Shown: piece by piece, positions 1-7,993 of the stretch
Position numbering within the stretch: the stretch's first letter is position 1
How the letters are laid out: every line of letters begins with the position of its first letter
Assembly: GCF_036959255.1 (NCBI RefSeq)
Contig: NZ_JAWMTI010000003.1
Span: forward strand, 310,001-374,000
Length of the DNA: 64,000 nt
Reading direction: 5' to 3'
From: Olivibacter sp036959255
GTDB lineage: Bacteria; Bacteroidota; Bacteroidia; Sphingobacteriales; Sphingobacteriaceae
Made by a program: the position numbers and the translations under genes
Notes under the pieces: model-generated
Told to the model about the DNA's origin: nothing
Databases searched by the model: none
Seen by the model: the letters and a program-made list of their open reading frames with translations, nothing else

Positions 1-798
1 GGCAATTAATTGAATGAGCGGCTGAAAAACATCCGTATCGTAATTGGAAGTTTTATTTTGCAATACACGAACCAAACGTTCAAATCCCATCCCGGTATCA
101 ACATGTTTTGCTGGAAGGGCCTGCAAGGAACCATCTTTTAAGCGATTAAATTGCATAAAGACATTATTCCATATTTCGATCACCTGTGGATGATCCGCAT
201 TCACCAGTGTTCCTCCATCAATCATTTCACGCTCTTGATCACTTCTACAGTCCACATGTATTTCAGAGCAAGGACCGCAAGGACCGGTCTCCCCCATTTC
301 CCAGAAATTATCTTTTTTGTTGCCTTTCAGAATGCGAGCTGGATCGATGTGTTCTTTCCAAAAATTATATGCTTCAATATCCTCCGGCAATCCCTCATTA
401 AGATCCCCCTCAAATACAGTAACGTACAACCTGCTTTTGTCTATTTTGTAGACCTCCGTCAAAAGCTCCCAGCTCCAGGCTATGGCTTCTTTCTTGAAAT
501 AATCGCCAAAGCTCCAATTGCCCAACATCTCAAACATGGTGTGGTGGTAAGTATCTATACCTACTTCTTCCAAATCATTATGTTTTCCCGAAACTCTTAA
601 ACAGCGTTGCGTATCCACAACCCGTGAATACTTAATAGGAGCCTCGCCCAAAAAAAGTTCTTTGAACTGATTCATCCCGGCATTGGTAAACATAAGGGTT
701 GGATCATTTTTTACTACGATTGGTGCAGAAGGCACTATTTCATGTCCCTTGCTTTTAAAAAAATTTAAAAATGCTTGTCTTATTTCTCTACTAGTCAT
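1..798 (-). CDS. alaS: Alanine--tRNA ligase, N-terminal part (gene runs off the left edge)
   Basis: Alanyl-tRNA synthetase charges tRNA-Ala with alanine in the cytoplasm. About 266 N-terminal residues are visible, read from an ATG at 798; the 3' remainder is outside the window. The class II catalytic core is recognisable: the segment FTNAGMNQFKELFLG (about residues 37-51), DTQRCLRVSGKHNDLEEVG (about 62-80), HHTMFEMLGNWSFGDYF and the GETGPCGPCSEIH stretch near residue 180, all hallmarks of AlaRS. The editing and C-Ala domains would lie beyond base 1. A TAnnTTTG promoter element precedes it. The reading frame is open without interruption to the window edge, so it is partial rather than broken. 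Very sure. Confidence 0.97.
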   Translation of the reverse strand, partial: MTSREIRQAFLNFFKSKGHEIVPSAPIVVKNDPTLMFTNAGMNQFKELFLGEAPIKYSRVVDTQRCLRVSGKHNDLEEVGIDTYHHTMFEMLGNWSFGDYFKKEAIAWSWELLTEVYKIDKSRLYVTVFEGDLNEGLPEDIEAYNFWKEHIDPARILKGNKKDNFWEMGETGPCGPCSEIHVDCRSDQEREMIDGGTLVNADHPQVIEIWNNVFMQFNRLKDGSLQALPAKHVDTGMGFERLVRVLQNKTSNYDTDVFQPLIQLIA

Positions 799-844
799 TC
801 ACTAGAATAATTAATATTGTTTCAATGGTTATCTTAATGATGCA

Positions 845-852
845 CAAAGTTA
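845..852 (-). promoter_or_regulatory. Putative -7 promoter element of alaS
   Basis: On the minus strand this reads TAACTTTG, an exact match to the Bacteroidota -7 consensus TAnnTTTG. It would give a transcript start near 838 and a leader of about 40 bases. No clear TTG sits at the -33 distance. Motif match only. Confidence 0.5.
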
Positions 853-896
853 AGCTATTTAAGCCATGATCACTAACAGAATCTTGTATATTGAAA

Positions 897-937
897 AAGC
901 TGTCTAAAAAACACTTACTCGCGCTTCTAGACAGCTT
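897..937 (-). terminator. Putative rho-independent terminator of the dipeptidase gene
   Basis: Ten-base inverted repeat (AAGCTGTCTA / TAGACAGCTT) around a 21-base loop. On the minus strand it is followed by TTTTTC. It lies 20 bases downstream of the dipeptidase stop codon and ahead of the alaS promoter. The loop is long for a terminator, hence moderate confidence. Confidence 0.6.
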
Positions 938-957
938 ACAACAAAAATCAATGCTAA

Positions 958-2328
958 TTACTTACTTAATTCAGCAAAATATTTGTGAAACAAAGGAATG
1001 GTTTCTATCCCTTTAAAATAGTTCGCAATATCATATTTTTCATTCGGTGAATGAAGATTATCACTATCTAAACCAAAGCCCATTAATACGGTCTTCAATC
1101 CTAATTCTTTTTCAAATAAAGCGACAATAGGGATACTGCCACCACCTCTGCACGGGATCGGTGCTTTTCCAAAAGCTTCCTCGATCGCTTTTTCGGCAGC
1201 TTGATAAGCAATACCGTCTGTTGGTGTTACAGCAGGTTCACCACCATGATGAGGGGTCACTTTTACTTTTACATATTTTGGAGCGATCCTTTCGAAATGC
1301 TTTTGGAATAGATTTGTAATAACTGCCGATTGCTGATTTGGCACTAATCGCATTGAAATTTTAGCAGAGGCCTTTGATGGAAGAACCGTCTTTGCCCCTT
1401 CTCCAATATAACCTCCCCAGATTCCATTCACTTCCAATGTAGGACGAATTCCGGTACGTTCGATGCTTGTATAACCTTTTTCACCCCACAGCTCCTCAAC
1501 ACCAAGATCTTCTTTATATTCATTTTCATCGAAAGGGGCTTGATTCAATGCCTCTCTTTCCTCTTCACTCAACTCAACAACATCATCATAAAAACCAGGA
1601 ATCGTAATGTGGTTGTTCTCGTCGTGAAGTGAGGCGATCATTTTTGCTAAAATGGTCGCAGGATTTGCCACAGCGCCACCATACACGCCCGAATGCAAGT
1701 CTCTATTAGGACCAACCACTTCTACCTCTAAATAAGAAAGTCCCCTCAGGCCTGTTTCAAGCGAAGGTGTTTCTAAGCTGATCATCGCAGTATCAGATAT
1801 CAAGATAATATCCGCAGCTAGTTTCTCTTTATTCGCTTTGACGAAAACATCCAGGTTTTCGGATCCTACTTCTTCTTCACCTTCGATCATGAATTTAATG
1901 TTGCATGGCAAACTATCCGTTTGTTGCATCACTTCAAAAGCCTTTACATGCATATACATTTGCCCTTTATCATCACAAGCACCGCGGGCAAAAATTTTAC
2001 CGTCACGCACGGTAGGTTCAAACGGTGGTGTGTGCCACAATTCAAGCGGTTCCGGTGGCTGCACATCATAATGTCCATATACGAGAACGGTAGGTTTAGT
2101 CGGATCTATAATTTTCTCCCCATAAACAATTGGATTACCTGCTGTCGGACAAATCTCCACGTTATTGGCACCCGCCGTTTTTAATTTTTCAGCAATATAA
2201 TCGGCCGTTTTTAAGACATCGTTTTTATATTTTGGATCGGCACTAACGGATGGAAAGCGTAGCAATTCAAACAATTCATCTAAAAACCGTTGCTTGTTTG
2301 CTTCAATATAGTTTTTAATGTGTGACAT
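958..2328 (-). CDS. M20 family dipeptidase (CNDP/carnosinase-like)
   Basis: Predicted cytosolic di-zinc metallopeptidase that cleaves dipeptides. The 456 residues match the usual length for the M20 dipeptidase subgroup. Visible metal-site motifs are GHYDVQ (H86, D88), ACDDKGQ (about 117-122) and the EGEEEVGS segment (about 149-156, with the general-base Glu). A C-terminal GGGSIP...HSPNEKY stretch supplies the last histidine ligand. A dimerisation domain sits between, with GPNRDLHSGVYGG near residue 208. There is no signal peptide. It stands as a single gene with its own promoter and terminator. Substrate range cannot be told from sequence; other M20 peptidases or deacylases are less likely. 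Confidence 0.93.
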   Translation of the reverse strand: MSHIKNYIEANKQRFLDELFELLRFPSVSADPKYKNDVLKTADYIAEKLKTAGANNVEICPTAGNPIVYGEKIIDPTKPTVLVYGHYDVQPPEPLELWHTPPFEPTVRDGKIFARGACDDKGQMYMHVKAFEVMQQTDSLPCNIKFMIEGEEEVGSENLDVFVKANKEKLAADIILISDTAMISLETPSLETGLRGLSYLEVEVVGPNRDLHSGVYGGAVANPATILAKMIASLHDENNHITIPGFYDDVVELSEEEREALNQAPFDENEYKEDLGVEELWGEKGYTSIERTGIRPTLEVNGIWGGYIGEGAKTVLPSKASAKISMRLVPNQQSAVITNLFQKHFERIAPKYVKVKVTPHHGGEPAVTPTDGIAYQAAEKAIEEAFGKAPIPCRGGGSIPIVALFEKELGLKTVLMGFGLDSDNLHSPNEKYDIANYFKGIETIPLFHKYFAELSK

Positions 2329-2346
2329 AATTTATTGTGTTTGTTG

Positions 2347-2354
2347 CAAACCTA
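2347..2354 (-). promoter_or_regulatory. Putative -7 promoter element of the dipeptidase gene
   Basis: Minus-strand TAGGTTTG matches TAnnTTTG exactly, about 19 bases before the ATG at 2328. No good -33 TTG is visible. Confidence 0.45.
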
Positions 2355-2485
2355 CATAAAATCGGTTAAAATCCCATGTAAACTCATGATATCTCCGTGT
2401 TAGATCCATGCTATATACATACGATATACGCTATATAGAAATGGACGAAAACAAGAATAGGGAGCGGATAGAAACTAAAGGATAA

Positions 2486-2540
2486 GTGGAGTTGATGTGG
2501 AAATAAGGTGGACTTAACGTGGATTTAATGCGGACTTAAA
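2486..2540. repeat. Five tandem copies of an imperfect 11-bp repeat
   Basis: The stretch divides exactly into GTGGAGTTGAT, GTGGAAATAAG, GTGGACTTAAC, GTGGATTTAAT and GCGGACTTAAA, giving consensus GTGGAnTTAAn. It lies in the 429-base gap between two divergent genes. Eleven is not a multiple of three, so this is not decayed coding repeat; the period is close to one helical turn. Just upstream the octamer GCTATATA occurs twice (2410-2417 and 2430-2437), 20 bases apart. Nothing else with gene-like character was seen in 2355-2669. Confidence 0.85.
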
Positions 2541-2669
2541 TAAAAGAAATAGAAAGATTTTAGGATTATTCAGGAAGAGTAATACAAATTTAAATCAATG
2601 TTATCTATTTTACAAAGTTCGAGGGATATATAAAGTATAAATATTTCGTAAACTCATCGCACTTTTAAT

Positions 2670-2677
2670 TAAGTTTG
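2670..2677 (+). promoter_or_regulatory. Putative -7 promoter element of the MFS gene
   Basis: TAAGTTTG matches TAnnTTTG exactly and lies 80 bases before the start codon at 2758. The -33 position carries only a weak TTTCG. Confidence 0.45.
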
Positions 2678-2757
2678 TACCATTGCTTCCCAATCCTTGA
2701 AAAAGGTTAATACCAAAAATTTTTAAGCATTCAAATGGTAACATAAGCTATGCGATT

Positions 2758-3960
2758 ATGACTCGTTTCTTACACATTTATTTAAATGCTTATCGCGGTT
2801 TGTCTCGCCCTGCTTGGATGCTGGCACTTGTCATGTTCATCAACAGAAGCGGGGCCATGGTGCTCCCTTTTTTAGGCGTCTACATGACCAACAAACTTAA
2901 CTACACGATAGAAGATGCCGGAATCGTTTTAAGCTGTTTTGGTATGGGTGCCGTTAGCGGCTCTTGGCTCGGGGGATGGCTCACTGATCGTTTCGGACAT
3001 TTTAAGATACAAACGTGCAGCTTATTCTTAACAGCTCCACTTTTCTTCCTTTTACCTCAGCTACAGTCCATGAAATGGCTCGCCTTTGGTATCTTTTCAC
3101 TGAGTCTTATATCCGAAACGTTCCGACCTGCTAATTCGGTTTCTATCGCTCATTATGCGAAACCCGAAAACATAACAAAGGCTTTTTCCTTAAATAGAAT
3201 GGCTATTAATTTAGGTTTTTCGATTGGCCCTGCCCTTGGAGGCTTTCTCGCCTCTATTTCGTATGATTTTTTATTTTATGGAAACGGGATCACCTGTTTA
3301 CTGGCAGGTATCTTGTTCTTTATCTATTTTAAAGGAAAAAAAGGCCATCAGAAGAAAAAAGAAGATAATGCTGAACCTGTCTTTCCAAAACGTTCACCTT
3401 ATACCGATGTCCCCTTCTTATTGTTTAGCTTTCTTTGTGCCTTATATGCAATCTGTTTCTTCCAATTGCTCAATACACTTCCAATGTTTTATCGGTCGAT
3501 CTATCAATTAACAGAGTCCCAGATCGGACGCATACTTGCTTTCAGTGGTTTTGTAGTTTTTTCTCTGGAAATGTTGGTTGTACATGTGGCCGAAAAAAAA
3601 CTATCCACTGCAAGCGTTATTATATTTGGCACGCTATTATGTGGTTTTTCCTATGTGCTTTTAAATCATCACGCAGGTCAATGGATATTGTATTTTTCCA
3701 TTTTCATTCTTTGTCTATCTGAAATTTTGGCCATTCCTTTTATGGCAACCGTTACCGCTAATAGAAGTGGGAAATATAATCAAGGAGCATATATGGGATT
3801 AAATGCGCTGTCATTCTCTATAGCACATATCATATCTCCTTATGTTGGAACGCACGTTGCTGCAACACATGGTTTTACTTCCTTATGGTGGGGTACAGGT
3901 ATTATAACAACAATTACCGCTGTAGGTTTTATCTGGGTTTTCAGATTAATGAAGCGTTGA
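2758..3960 (+). CDS. MFS transporter
   Basis: Inner-membrane permease of the major facilitator superfamily, 400 residues with about 12 hydrophobic segments. The loop between segments 2 and 3 carries GSWLGGWLTDRFGHFK (about residues 71-86), the classic MFS motif A (GxxxDRxGxR-like). A charged central loop (KGKKGHQKKKEDN, around 192-204) separates the two six-helix halves, as usual. The ATG at 2758 is used because an upstream ATG at 2749 runs straight into a stop. It stands alone between the dipeptidase and trp genes. Substrate unknown; drug or sugar efflux-type permeases look alike at this level. Confidence 0.88.
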   Translation: MTRFLHIYLNAYRGLSRPAWMLALVMFINRSGAMVLPFLGVYMTNKLNYTIEDAGIVLSCFGMGAVSGSWLGGWLTDRFGHFKIQTCSLFLTAPLFFLLPQLQSMKWLAFGIFSLSLISETFRPANSVSIAHYAKPENITKAFSLNRMAINLGFSIGPALGGFLASISYDFLFYGNGITCLLAGILFFIYFKGKKGHQKKKEDNAEPVFPKRSPYTDVPFLLFSFLCALYAICFFQLLNTLPMFYRSIYQLTESQIGRILAFSGFVVFSLEMLVVHVAEKKLSTASVIIFGTLLCGFSYVLLNHHAGQWILYFSIFILCLSEILAIPFMATVTANRSGKYNQGAYMGLNALSFSIAHIISPYVGTHVAATHGFTSLWWGTGIITTITAVGFIWVFRLMKR

Positions 3961-3973
3961 AAGGCAACGCTTC
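3951..3973 (+). terminator. Hairpin overlapping the MFS stop codon, possible terminator
   Basis: GAAGCGTT and AACGCTTC form an 8-bp stem around a 7-base loop that contains the TGA stop. Only a weak T-tract (ATTCACCTTTTG) follows. It separates the MFS gene from the convergent trpA. Confidence 0.45.
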
Positions 3974-4011
3974 ATTCACCTTTTGCTATTTCAGTGATCT
4001 TATCACATGAC

Positions 4012-4797
4012 TTAGGCAATGACATTTCCTTTTATACGTCCGATAAAGGGTGGAATTTGTTCCAAATAGTTTTCACGGCTAAGTAAGCGAACAAAAGCGC
4101 TACCTACAATCGCTGCATCTGCATACTGCAGTGCATGATTAAAACTAACTTCATCAGCAATACCGAAACCAACCACTAAAGGACTACGAAGATTCAACGC
4201 CTTAACCCGTTGAAAATAATGCGTTGTTTGTTCAGATATAACGAGATTCTTCCCCGTAGTGGCATAAGATGAAACCATGTAAATGAATCCCGTACTCATT
4301 TCATCGATTTTTCTGATACGTTCATCGGAGGTCTGGGGCGTAACTAAAAAGATATTGCTAATATCATATTTCTTAAAAGTTTCTTGATAAAGCTCTTCGT
4401 ATTCGTACATCGGTAGGTCGGGAACAATGATACCATCAACACCAACTGTTGCGCAAGCTTGACAAAATTTTTCTACTCCATATTGTAATATCGGGTTTAC
4501 GTATCCCATTAACAACACAGGAATCTGCACTTCTTTTCTTAATTCACTTAATTGGTCAAACAAAAGATCGAGTGACATACCGTTCTTTAAAGCTTCTTCC
4601 GAACTATGCTGAATAACCGGGCCATCAGCTACCGGATCGGAATATGGAAAACCTATCTCCAAAAAATCGGCTCCCGATGTCTCTAATAATTTTGCTAATT
4701 CAATGGTACTATCTCTATGTGGATAACCGGCAGTAAAGTAAATGGAGAGCAATTTTTTATCGCCCTTGTTGTCAAACAGTTGTTTTATTCTATTCAT
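4012..4797 (-). CDS. trpA: Tryptophan synthase alpha subunit
   Basis: Cleaves indole-3-glycerol phosphate to indole and glyceraldehyde-3-phosphate and passes indole to TrpB through the alpha-beta tunnel. The 261-residue TIM barrel has the catalytic pair E47 (in DFLEIGFPYSDP) and D58 (in PVADGP), equivalent to E49 and D60 of the E. coli enzyme. The phosphate-binding end (VGFGIAD, VGSAFV) is present near residues 208-240. It is the last gene of the trpD-F-B-A run, 31 bases after trpB, and should fall under the attenuator upstream of trpD. Complete and unremarkable. Confidence 0.98.
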   Translation of the reverse strand: MNRIKQLFDNKGDKKLLSIYFTAGYPHRDSTIELAKLLETSGADFLEIGFPYSDPVADGPVIQHSSEEALKNGMSLDLLFDQLSELRKEVQIPVLLMGYVNPILQYGVEKFCQACATVGVDGIIVPDLPMYEYEELYQETFKKYDISNIFLVTPQTSDERIRKIDEMSTGFIYMVSSYATTGKNLVISEQTTHYFQRVKALNLRSPLVVGFGIADEVSFNHALQYADAAIVGSAFVRLLSRENYLEQIPPFIGRIKGNVIA

Positions 4798-4828
4798 GCT
4801 AATGCTTTTTCTAAGCTTGTTGCTTGTC

Positions 4829-6022
4829 TTAAAAACTGAAATACTTCATATAATTATCTAAATCCTTATCCCCCCGTCCCGACAGGCATAAGACCACGTT
4901 ATCCGAAGGTTTAAATGACATTTTTTCCAACTGTGCTAAAGCATGGGCGCTTTCGATTGCAGGAATAATCCCCTCTAATCTGGTTAATAAAAGCCCTGCT
5001 TGCATAGCTTCGTCGTCCGTTATACTTACATATTTCACCCGACCGATTTTATGCAGAAATGCATGTTGCGGGCCAATGCCAGGATAATCTAAACCAGCAG
5101 AAATAGAATAGGGTTCAACCACTTGCCCATCATCTGTTTGCATCAAAATAGTCCGACTACCATGTAAGACACCTTCTTTTCCAAGAACCGAAGTAGCTGC
5201 TGAGTGACCGCTTTCTACGCCTTTTCCAGCAGCCTCTGCCGCAATTAATTGCACTTGTTCATCCGCTAAAAAATGATAAAACATTCCCATGGCATTACTT
5301 CCTCCTCCTACACAGGCAATCGCATAATCAGGCGTTTCCCTTCCAGTTTTTTCTAAAAGCTGACTACGCGTTTCAGCCGATATAACGGATTGAAATCGGG
5401 CAACCATATCAGGATAAGGATGTGGCCCAACTACGGAACCAATAATATAGTGCGTATCTACCGGGTTATTGATCCAATCCCGCATGGCTTCATTAGTAGC
5501 ATCTTTCAATGTTTTACTACCAGAAGTTGCAGGACGAACCTCCGCCCCCATCATCTTCATACGGGCTACATTGGGTGCTTGCCTTTTTATATCAATTTCA
5601 CCCATGTACACCACACAATCAATTCCCATTAAAGCACATACGGTAGCCGTAGCAACACCATGTTGACCAGCGCCGGTTTCTGCGATAATTCGTGTTTTCC
5701 CTAAACGTTTTGCTAACAAAATCTGACCGATCGTATTGTTTACTTTATGGGCACCGGTATGGTTCAAATCTTCTCTTTTTAAGAAGATATTAGCTCCATA
5801 CTTTTCAGAAAGTCGCTGCGCTAAATAAAGTGGAGAAGGTCTTCCAACATAGTCTTTCAACAGTTGTTCGAATTCTTTTTTAAAGCTGTCCTCTTTGATA
5901 ATTTCTAAGTAACGGAGCCGTAGCTCTTCTATATTTGGGAACATCATTTCCGGGATATAGGCACCGCCAAAATCTCCATAATATCCTTTTTCACTAACCT
6001 GATAATTACTCATTTTATCCAT
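4829..6022 (-). CDS. trpB: Tryptophan synthase beta subunit
   Basis: PLP enzyme that condenses indole with serine to give tryptophan; works as an alpha2-beta2 complex with TrpA. The 397 residues are the normal TrpB1 length. The PLP lysine is K93 in NHTGAHKVNNT, and the phosphate-binding loop is CVGGGSNAMG near residue 237. Start at 6022 gives MDKMSNYQ; an internal ATG at 6013 is possible and would remove three residues. It lies 44 bases after trpF and 31 before trpA. The classic (TrpB1) family member, not the stand-alone TrpB2. Confidence 0.98.
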   Translation of the reverse strand: MDKMSNYQVSEKGYYGDFGGAYIPEMMFPNIEELRLRYLEIIKEDSFKKEFEQLLKDYVGRPSPLYLAQRLSEKYGANIFLKREDLNHTGAHKVNNTIGQILLAKRLGKTRIIAETGAGQHGVATATVCALMGIDCVVYMGEIDIKRQAPNVARMKMMGAEVRPATSGSKTLKDATNEAMRDWINNPVDTHYIIGSVVGPHPYPDMVARFQSVISAETRSQLLEKTGRETPDYAIACVGGGSNAMGMFYHFLADEQVQLIAAEAAGKGVESGHSAATSVLGKEGVLHGSRTILMQTDDGQVVEPYSISAGLDYPGIGPQHAFLHKIGRVKYVSITDDEAMQAGLLLTRLEGIIPAIESAHALAQLEKMSFKPSDNVVLCLSGRGDKDLDNYMKYFSF

Positions 6023-6066
6023 TCAATTTATATTTTTCTTTATTAATTTGTATAGACCTCGGTTTT

Positions 6067-6690
6067 TTAAGAAAAACTATCAGGAAAAGCTGATCGCAAT
6101 AAGGATACATCCTTGAGTCCCGGACTTTTTTCAAATTTTGAATTTACATCGAGGGCATGTAAGCGCGGGTCATTCATTCTCATGGCAGTTGCTATATTCT
6201 CCTGATCAAGGCCTCCGCTCAAAAAAAAAGGTTTTTCCAGCACATATCGTTCCAACAACGACCAATCAAAGCGCTGTCCCGTACCTCCATAGGCCTGACT
6301 CTTTGTATCAAAAAGAAAAAAATCAACCAAAGATTCGTAGTCATTCAATTGAGCCCAATTAAAATCCTGCGAGATGCCAAAAGCTTTAATAACCGGCACA
6401 TCTAGATCTTTTAATTCACTCACAAAGACAGGGTCTTCATCTCCATGTAATTGAATGGCTTGCAAATTGTAATCATATCTTACAGCCCTTATTCGATCAA
6501 CTGAATCATTAACAAAAACACCTACTTTATTGACCGCTTGCAATGTGCTCAGAAATTCAGGAGATAGATCAGCAATATATCGTTTCGATTGCTTATAAAA
6601 TATAAAACCGAGGTAATCCGGTTTTAATGAAAGAACCTCCTTGATATTAGCAGGATACTTCATACCGCAAATCTTCAGTTTAGGATGCAT
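6067..6690 (-). CDS. trpF: Phosphoribosylanthranilate isomerase
   Basis: Converts phosphoribosylanthranilate to CdRP, the step after TrpD. With start at 6690 the product is 207 residues, the family norm, with catalytic C8 (KLKICGMK) and D128 (FLFDTKS). The frame stays open further upstream to 6789 but that extension would overlap trpD by about 100 bases and adds residues absent from the family. The ATG at 6690 sits in the string TGATATG, where TGA is the trpD stop, so translational coupling is likely. No trpC gene separates TrpD and TrpF here, although it is commonly found at this position in Bacteroidota trp operons. Confidence 0.95.
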   Translation of the reverse strand: MHPKLKICGMKYPANIKEVLSLKPDYLGFIFYKQSKRYIADLSPEFLSTLQAVNKVGVFVNDSVDRIRAVRYDYNLQAIQLHGDEDPVFVSELKDLDVPVIKAFGISQDFNWAQLNDYESLVDFFLFDTKSQAYGGTGQRFDWSLLERYVLEKPFFLSGGLDQENIATAMRMNDPRLHALDVNSKFEKSPGLKDVSLLRSAFPDSFS

Positions 6691-6691
6691 A

Positions 6692-7696
6692 TCAATAAAA
6701 AGCTTTTTCTTTTCTGACCAATCTGTTAAAACTATAAAGAGCCTTTTTTGATAGTAACGATACTTCCGCTTCATCGTAGCAATCTGCAAAAGATTTATCA
6801 GGGCAAATGGTTTGAATAGCTATTGCTGCGTTACACAGTACGACCCTATTTTGAGCAGGTGTAGCGGTACCGTTTAAGACCGCGTTAAAAATACCGGCAG
6901 CCTCTTCGATTGTTTCTCCACCGTTTATTTCGTCAGCCTGTACCTTATCAAATCCAATAGATACCAAAGACACATACCGTTCTCCATAGTTGCCAATTAC
7001 TTTGAAATCTCCCGTCAACGAAATTTCGTCATAGCCATCAAAAGCATGCAATATTGAGTATTGTTTATTGGTCTTCTGATATAAGTACCCGTAAAGACGG
7101 GCTAATTCTAAACTAAATACACCAACCGATTGGTAGACCGGTTCGGCCGGGTTGACCAAAGGGCCAAGCATATTAAAGAACGTTTTCACCCCCAATTCCT
7201 TGCGTATAGGAGCTACTGTTTTCATGGCTGGGTGGAATAAGGGTGCATGTAAAAAGCAAATACCAGCTTCATCCAAGCTTCGGTAAATTTCGCCTGGCTC
7301 ATTCGTAAAGCGATACCCCAAAAACTCCATAACATTAGAAGAACCACAACCTGAAGAAACACCGTAGTTTCCATGCTTTGCAACTTGATATCCTGCTCCT
7401 GCAACGACAAAAGAAGCAAGAGTTGAAATATTGAAGGTATTTTTCCCATCCCCTCCTGTTCCGCATAAATCAATCAACTTGTATCCTTCAAAATCTATTT
7501 TCAAACATAAGTCGAGCATAGCATCCCGAAAACCAGCCAGCTCCTCCACCCGAATATTCCGCATGCAATAAGCCGTCATAAATGCTGCCATTTGTGATGG
7601 ATTGTATTTACCAGAGGTAATATTGGTTAATATTTCATACGCTTCTTCCTTCGTAAAAGTTTTGCTTTCGAACAAATGTGCCAGTATTTTTTTCAT
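6692..7696 (-). CDS. trpD: Anthranilate phosphoribosyltransferase
   Basis: Transfers phosphoribose from PRPP to anthranilate. The 334-residue protein has the glycine-rich PRPP motif DLCGTGGDGKNTFNIST at about residues 76-92 and the helical N-terminal domain typical of the family. It has no fused glutamine amidotransferase (TrpG) domain. It is the first structural gene of this trp operon; its ATG follows the attenuator hairpin by about 106 bases. The first-step genes trpE and trpG are missing from the window, so anthranilate synthase must be encoded elsewhere. Confidence 0.97.
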   Translation of the reverse strand: MKKILAHLFESKTFTKEEAYEILTNITSGKYNPSQMAAFMTAYCMRNIRVEELAGFRDAMLDLCLKIDFEGYKLIDLCGTGGDGKNTFNISTLASFVVAGAGYQVAKHGNYGVSSGCGSSNVMEFLGYRFTNEPGEIYRSLDEAGICFLHAPLFHPAMKTVAPIRKELGVKTFFNMLGPLVNPAEPVYQSVGVFSLELARLYGYLYQKTNKQYSILHAFDGYDEISLTGDFKVIGNYGERYVSLVSIGFDKVQADEINGGETIEEAAGIFNAVLNGTATPAQNRVVLCNAAIAIQTICPDKSFADCYDEAEVSLLSKKALYSFNRLVRKEKAFY

Positions 7697-7802
7697 CTAT
7701 ATAATTATTAATGCATCCTGAGCAAAAAAGAATATTAAGTGCTCAAACAGGTTTCGTTCTAAGAAACCAATCCATTAAATTAAAAATTCGTTTTTATGCC
7801 AT

Positions 7803-7834
7803 AAAAAAAGGCTTGCGATATGGCAAGCCTTTTT
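7803..7834 (-). terminator. trp operon attenuator (intrinsic terminator hairpin)
   Basis: Perfect 12-bp inverted repeat AAAAAGGCTTGC (7805-7816) / GCAAGCCTTTTT (7823-7834) around a 6-base loop. Read on the minus strand it ends in a run of seven T. It lies between the Trp-rich leader peptide and trpD. The alternative pairing needed for antitermination is visible: minus-strand GTGGCAA at 7874-7868, just after the leader peptide stop, can pair with TTGCCAT at 7826-7820 in the ascending arm. The same GTGGC segment can instead pair imperfectly with the Trp-codon region (CACG/CGTG plus TGGT/ACCA). This is the classic ribosome-stalling layout. Confidence 0.88.
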
Positions 7835-7877
7835 GTTAATTCTATTTAAATGCACTACAAAATGGTTTTGCCACGAT

Positions 7878-7925
7878 TTATCTTCCGTGCCACCACCAGT
7901 TTATATGAGCAAATGTTATCTTCAT
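7878..7925 (-). CDS. trpL: trp operon leader peptide (15 residues, three consecutive Trp)
   Basis: Read by hand on the minus strand: ATG at 7925 encodes MKITFAHINWWWHGR, stop TAA at 7880-7878. Three adjacent TGG codons (7898-7890) in a 15-codon reading frame, directly followed by an intrinsic terminator and then trpD, are diagnostic of transcription attenuation. When charged tRNA-Trp is scarce the ribosome should stall on WWW, leave the GTGGCAA segment free to pair with the terminator arm, and allow read-through into trpD-F-B-A. The start lies about 6-8 bases after the predicted transcript start, so the leader mRNA has almost no 5' UTR. The function is inferred from architecture, not similarity. 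Confidence 0.88.
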   Translation of the reverse strand: MKITFAHINWWWHGR

Positions 7926-7936
7926 ACTTTATAGAG

Positions 7937-7968
7937 CAAATATGACTAATTAGATTAATATTTGCAAA
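7937..7968 (-). promoter_or_regulatory. Putative promoter of the trp leader and operon
   Basis: Minus strand TTTG at 7968-7965, a 20-base spacer, then CATATTTG at 7944-7937 (one mismatch to TAnnTTTG). Predicted start is near 7932. The -33 element lies inside a perfect 16-bp palindrome, AATATTTGCAAATATT at 7957-7972, which could be a protein-binding site. Confidence 0.6.
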
Positions 7969-7993
7969 TATTTTTGGTAATAAACGATTGTTG

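Noticed and set aside
151..600. Open frame of 149 codons on the plus strand
   Set aside because: Lies wholly inside alaS on the opposite strand; its translation has no domain or signal and looks like a frame shadow.
6691..6789. N-terminal extension of TrpF overlapping trpD by about 100 bases
   Set aside because: The extension has no family counterpart, and an ATG sits at the expected place right after the trpD stop.
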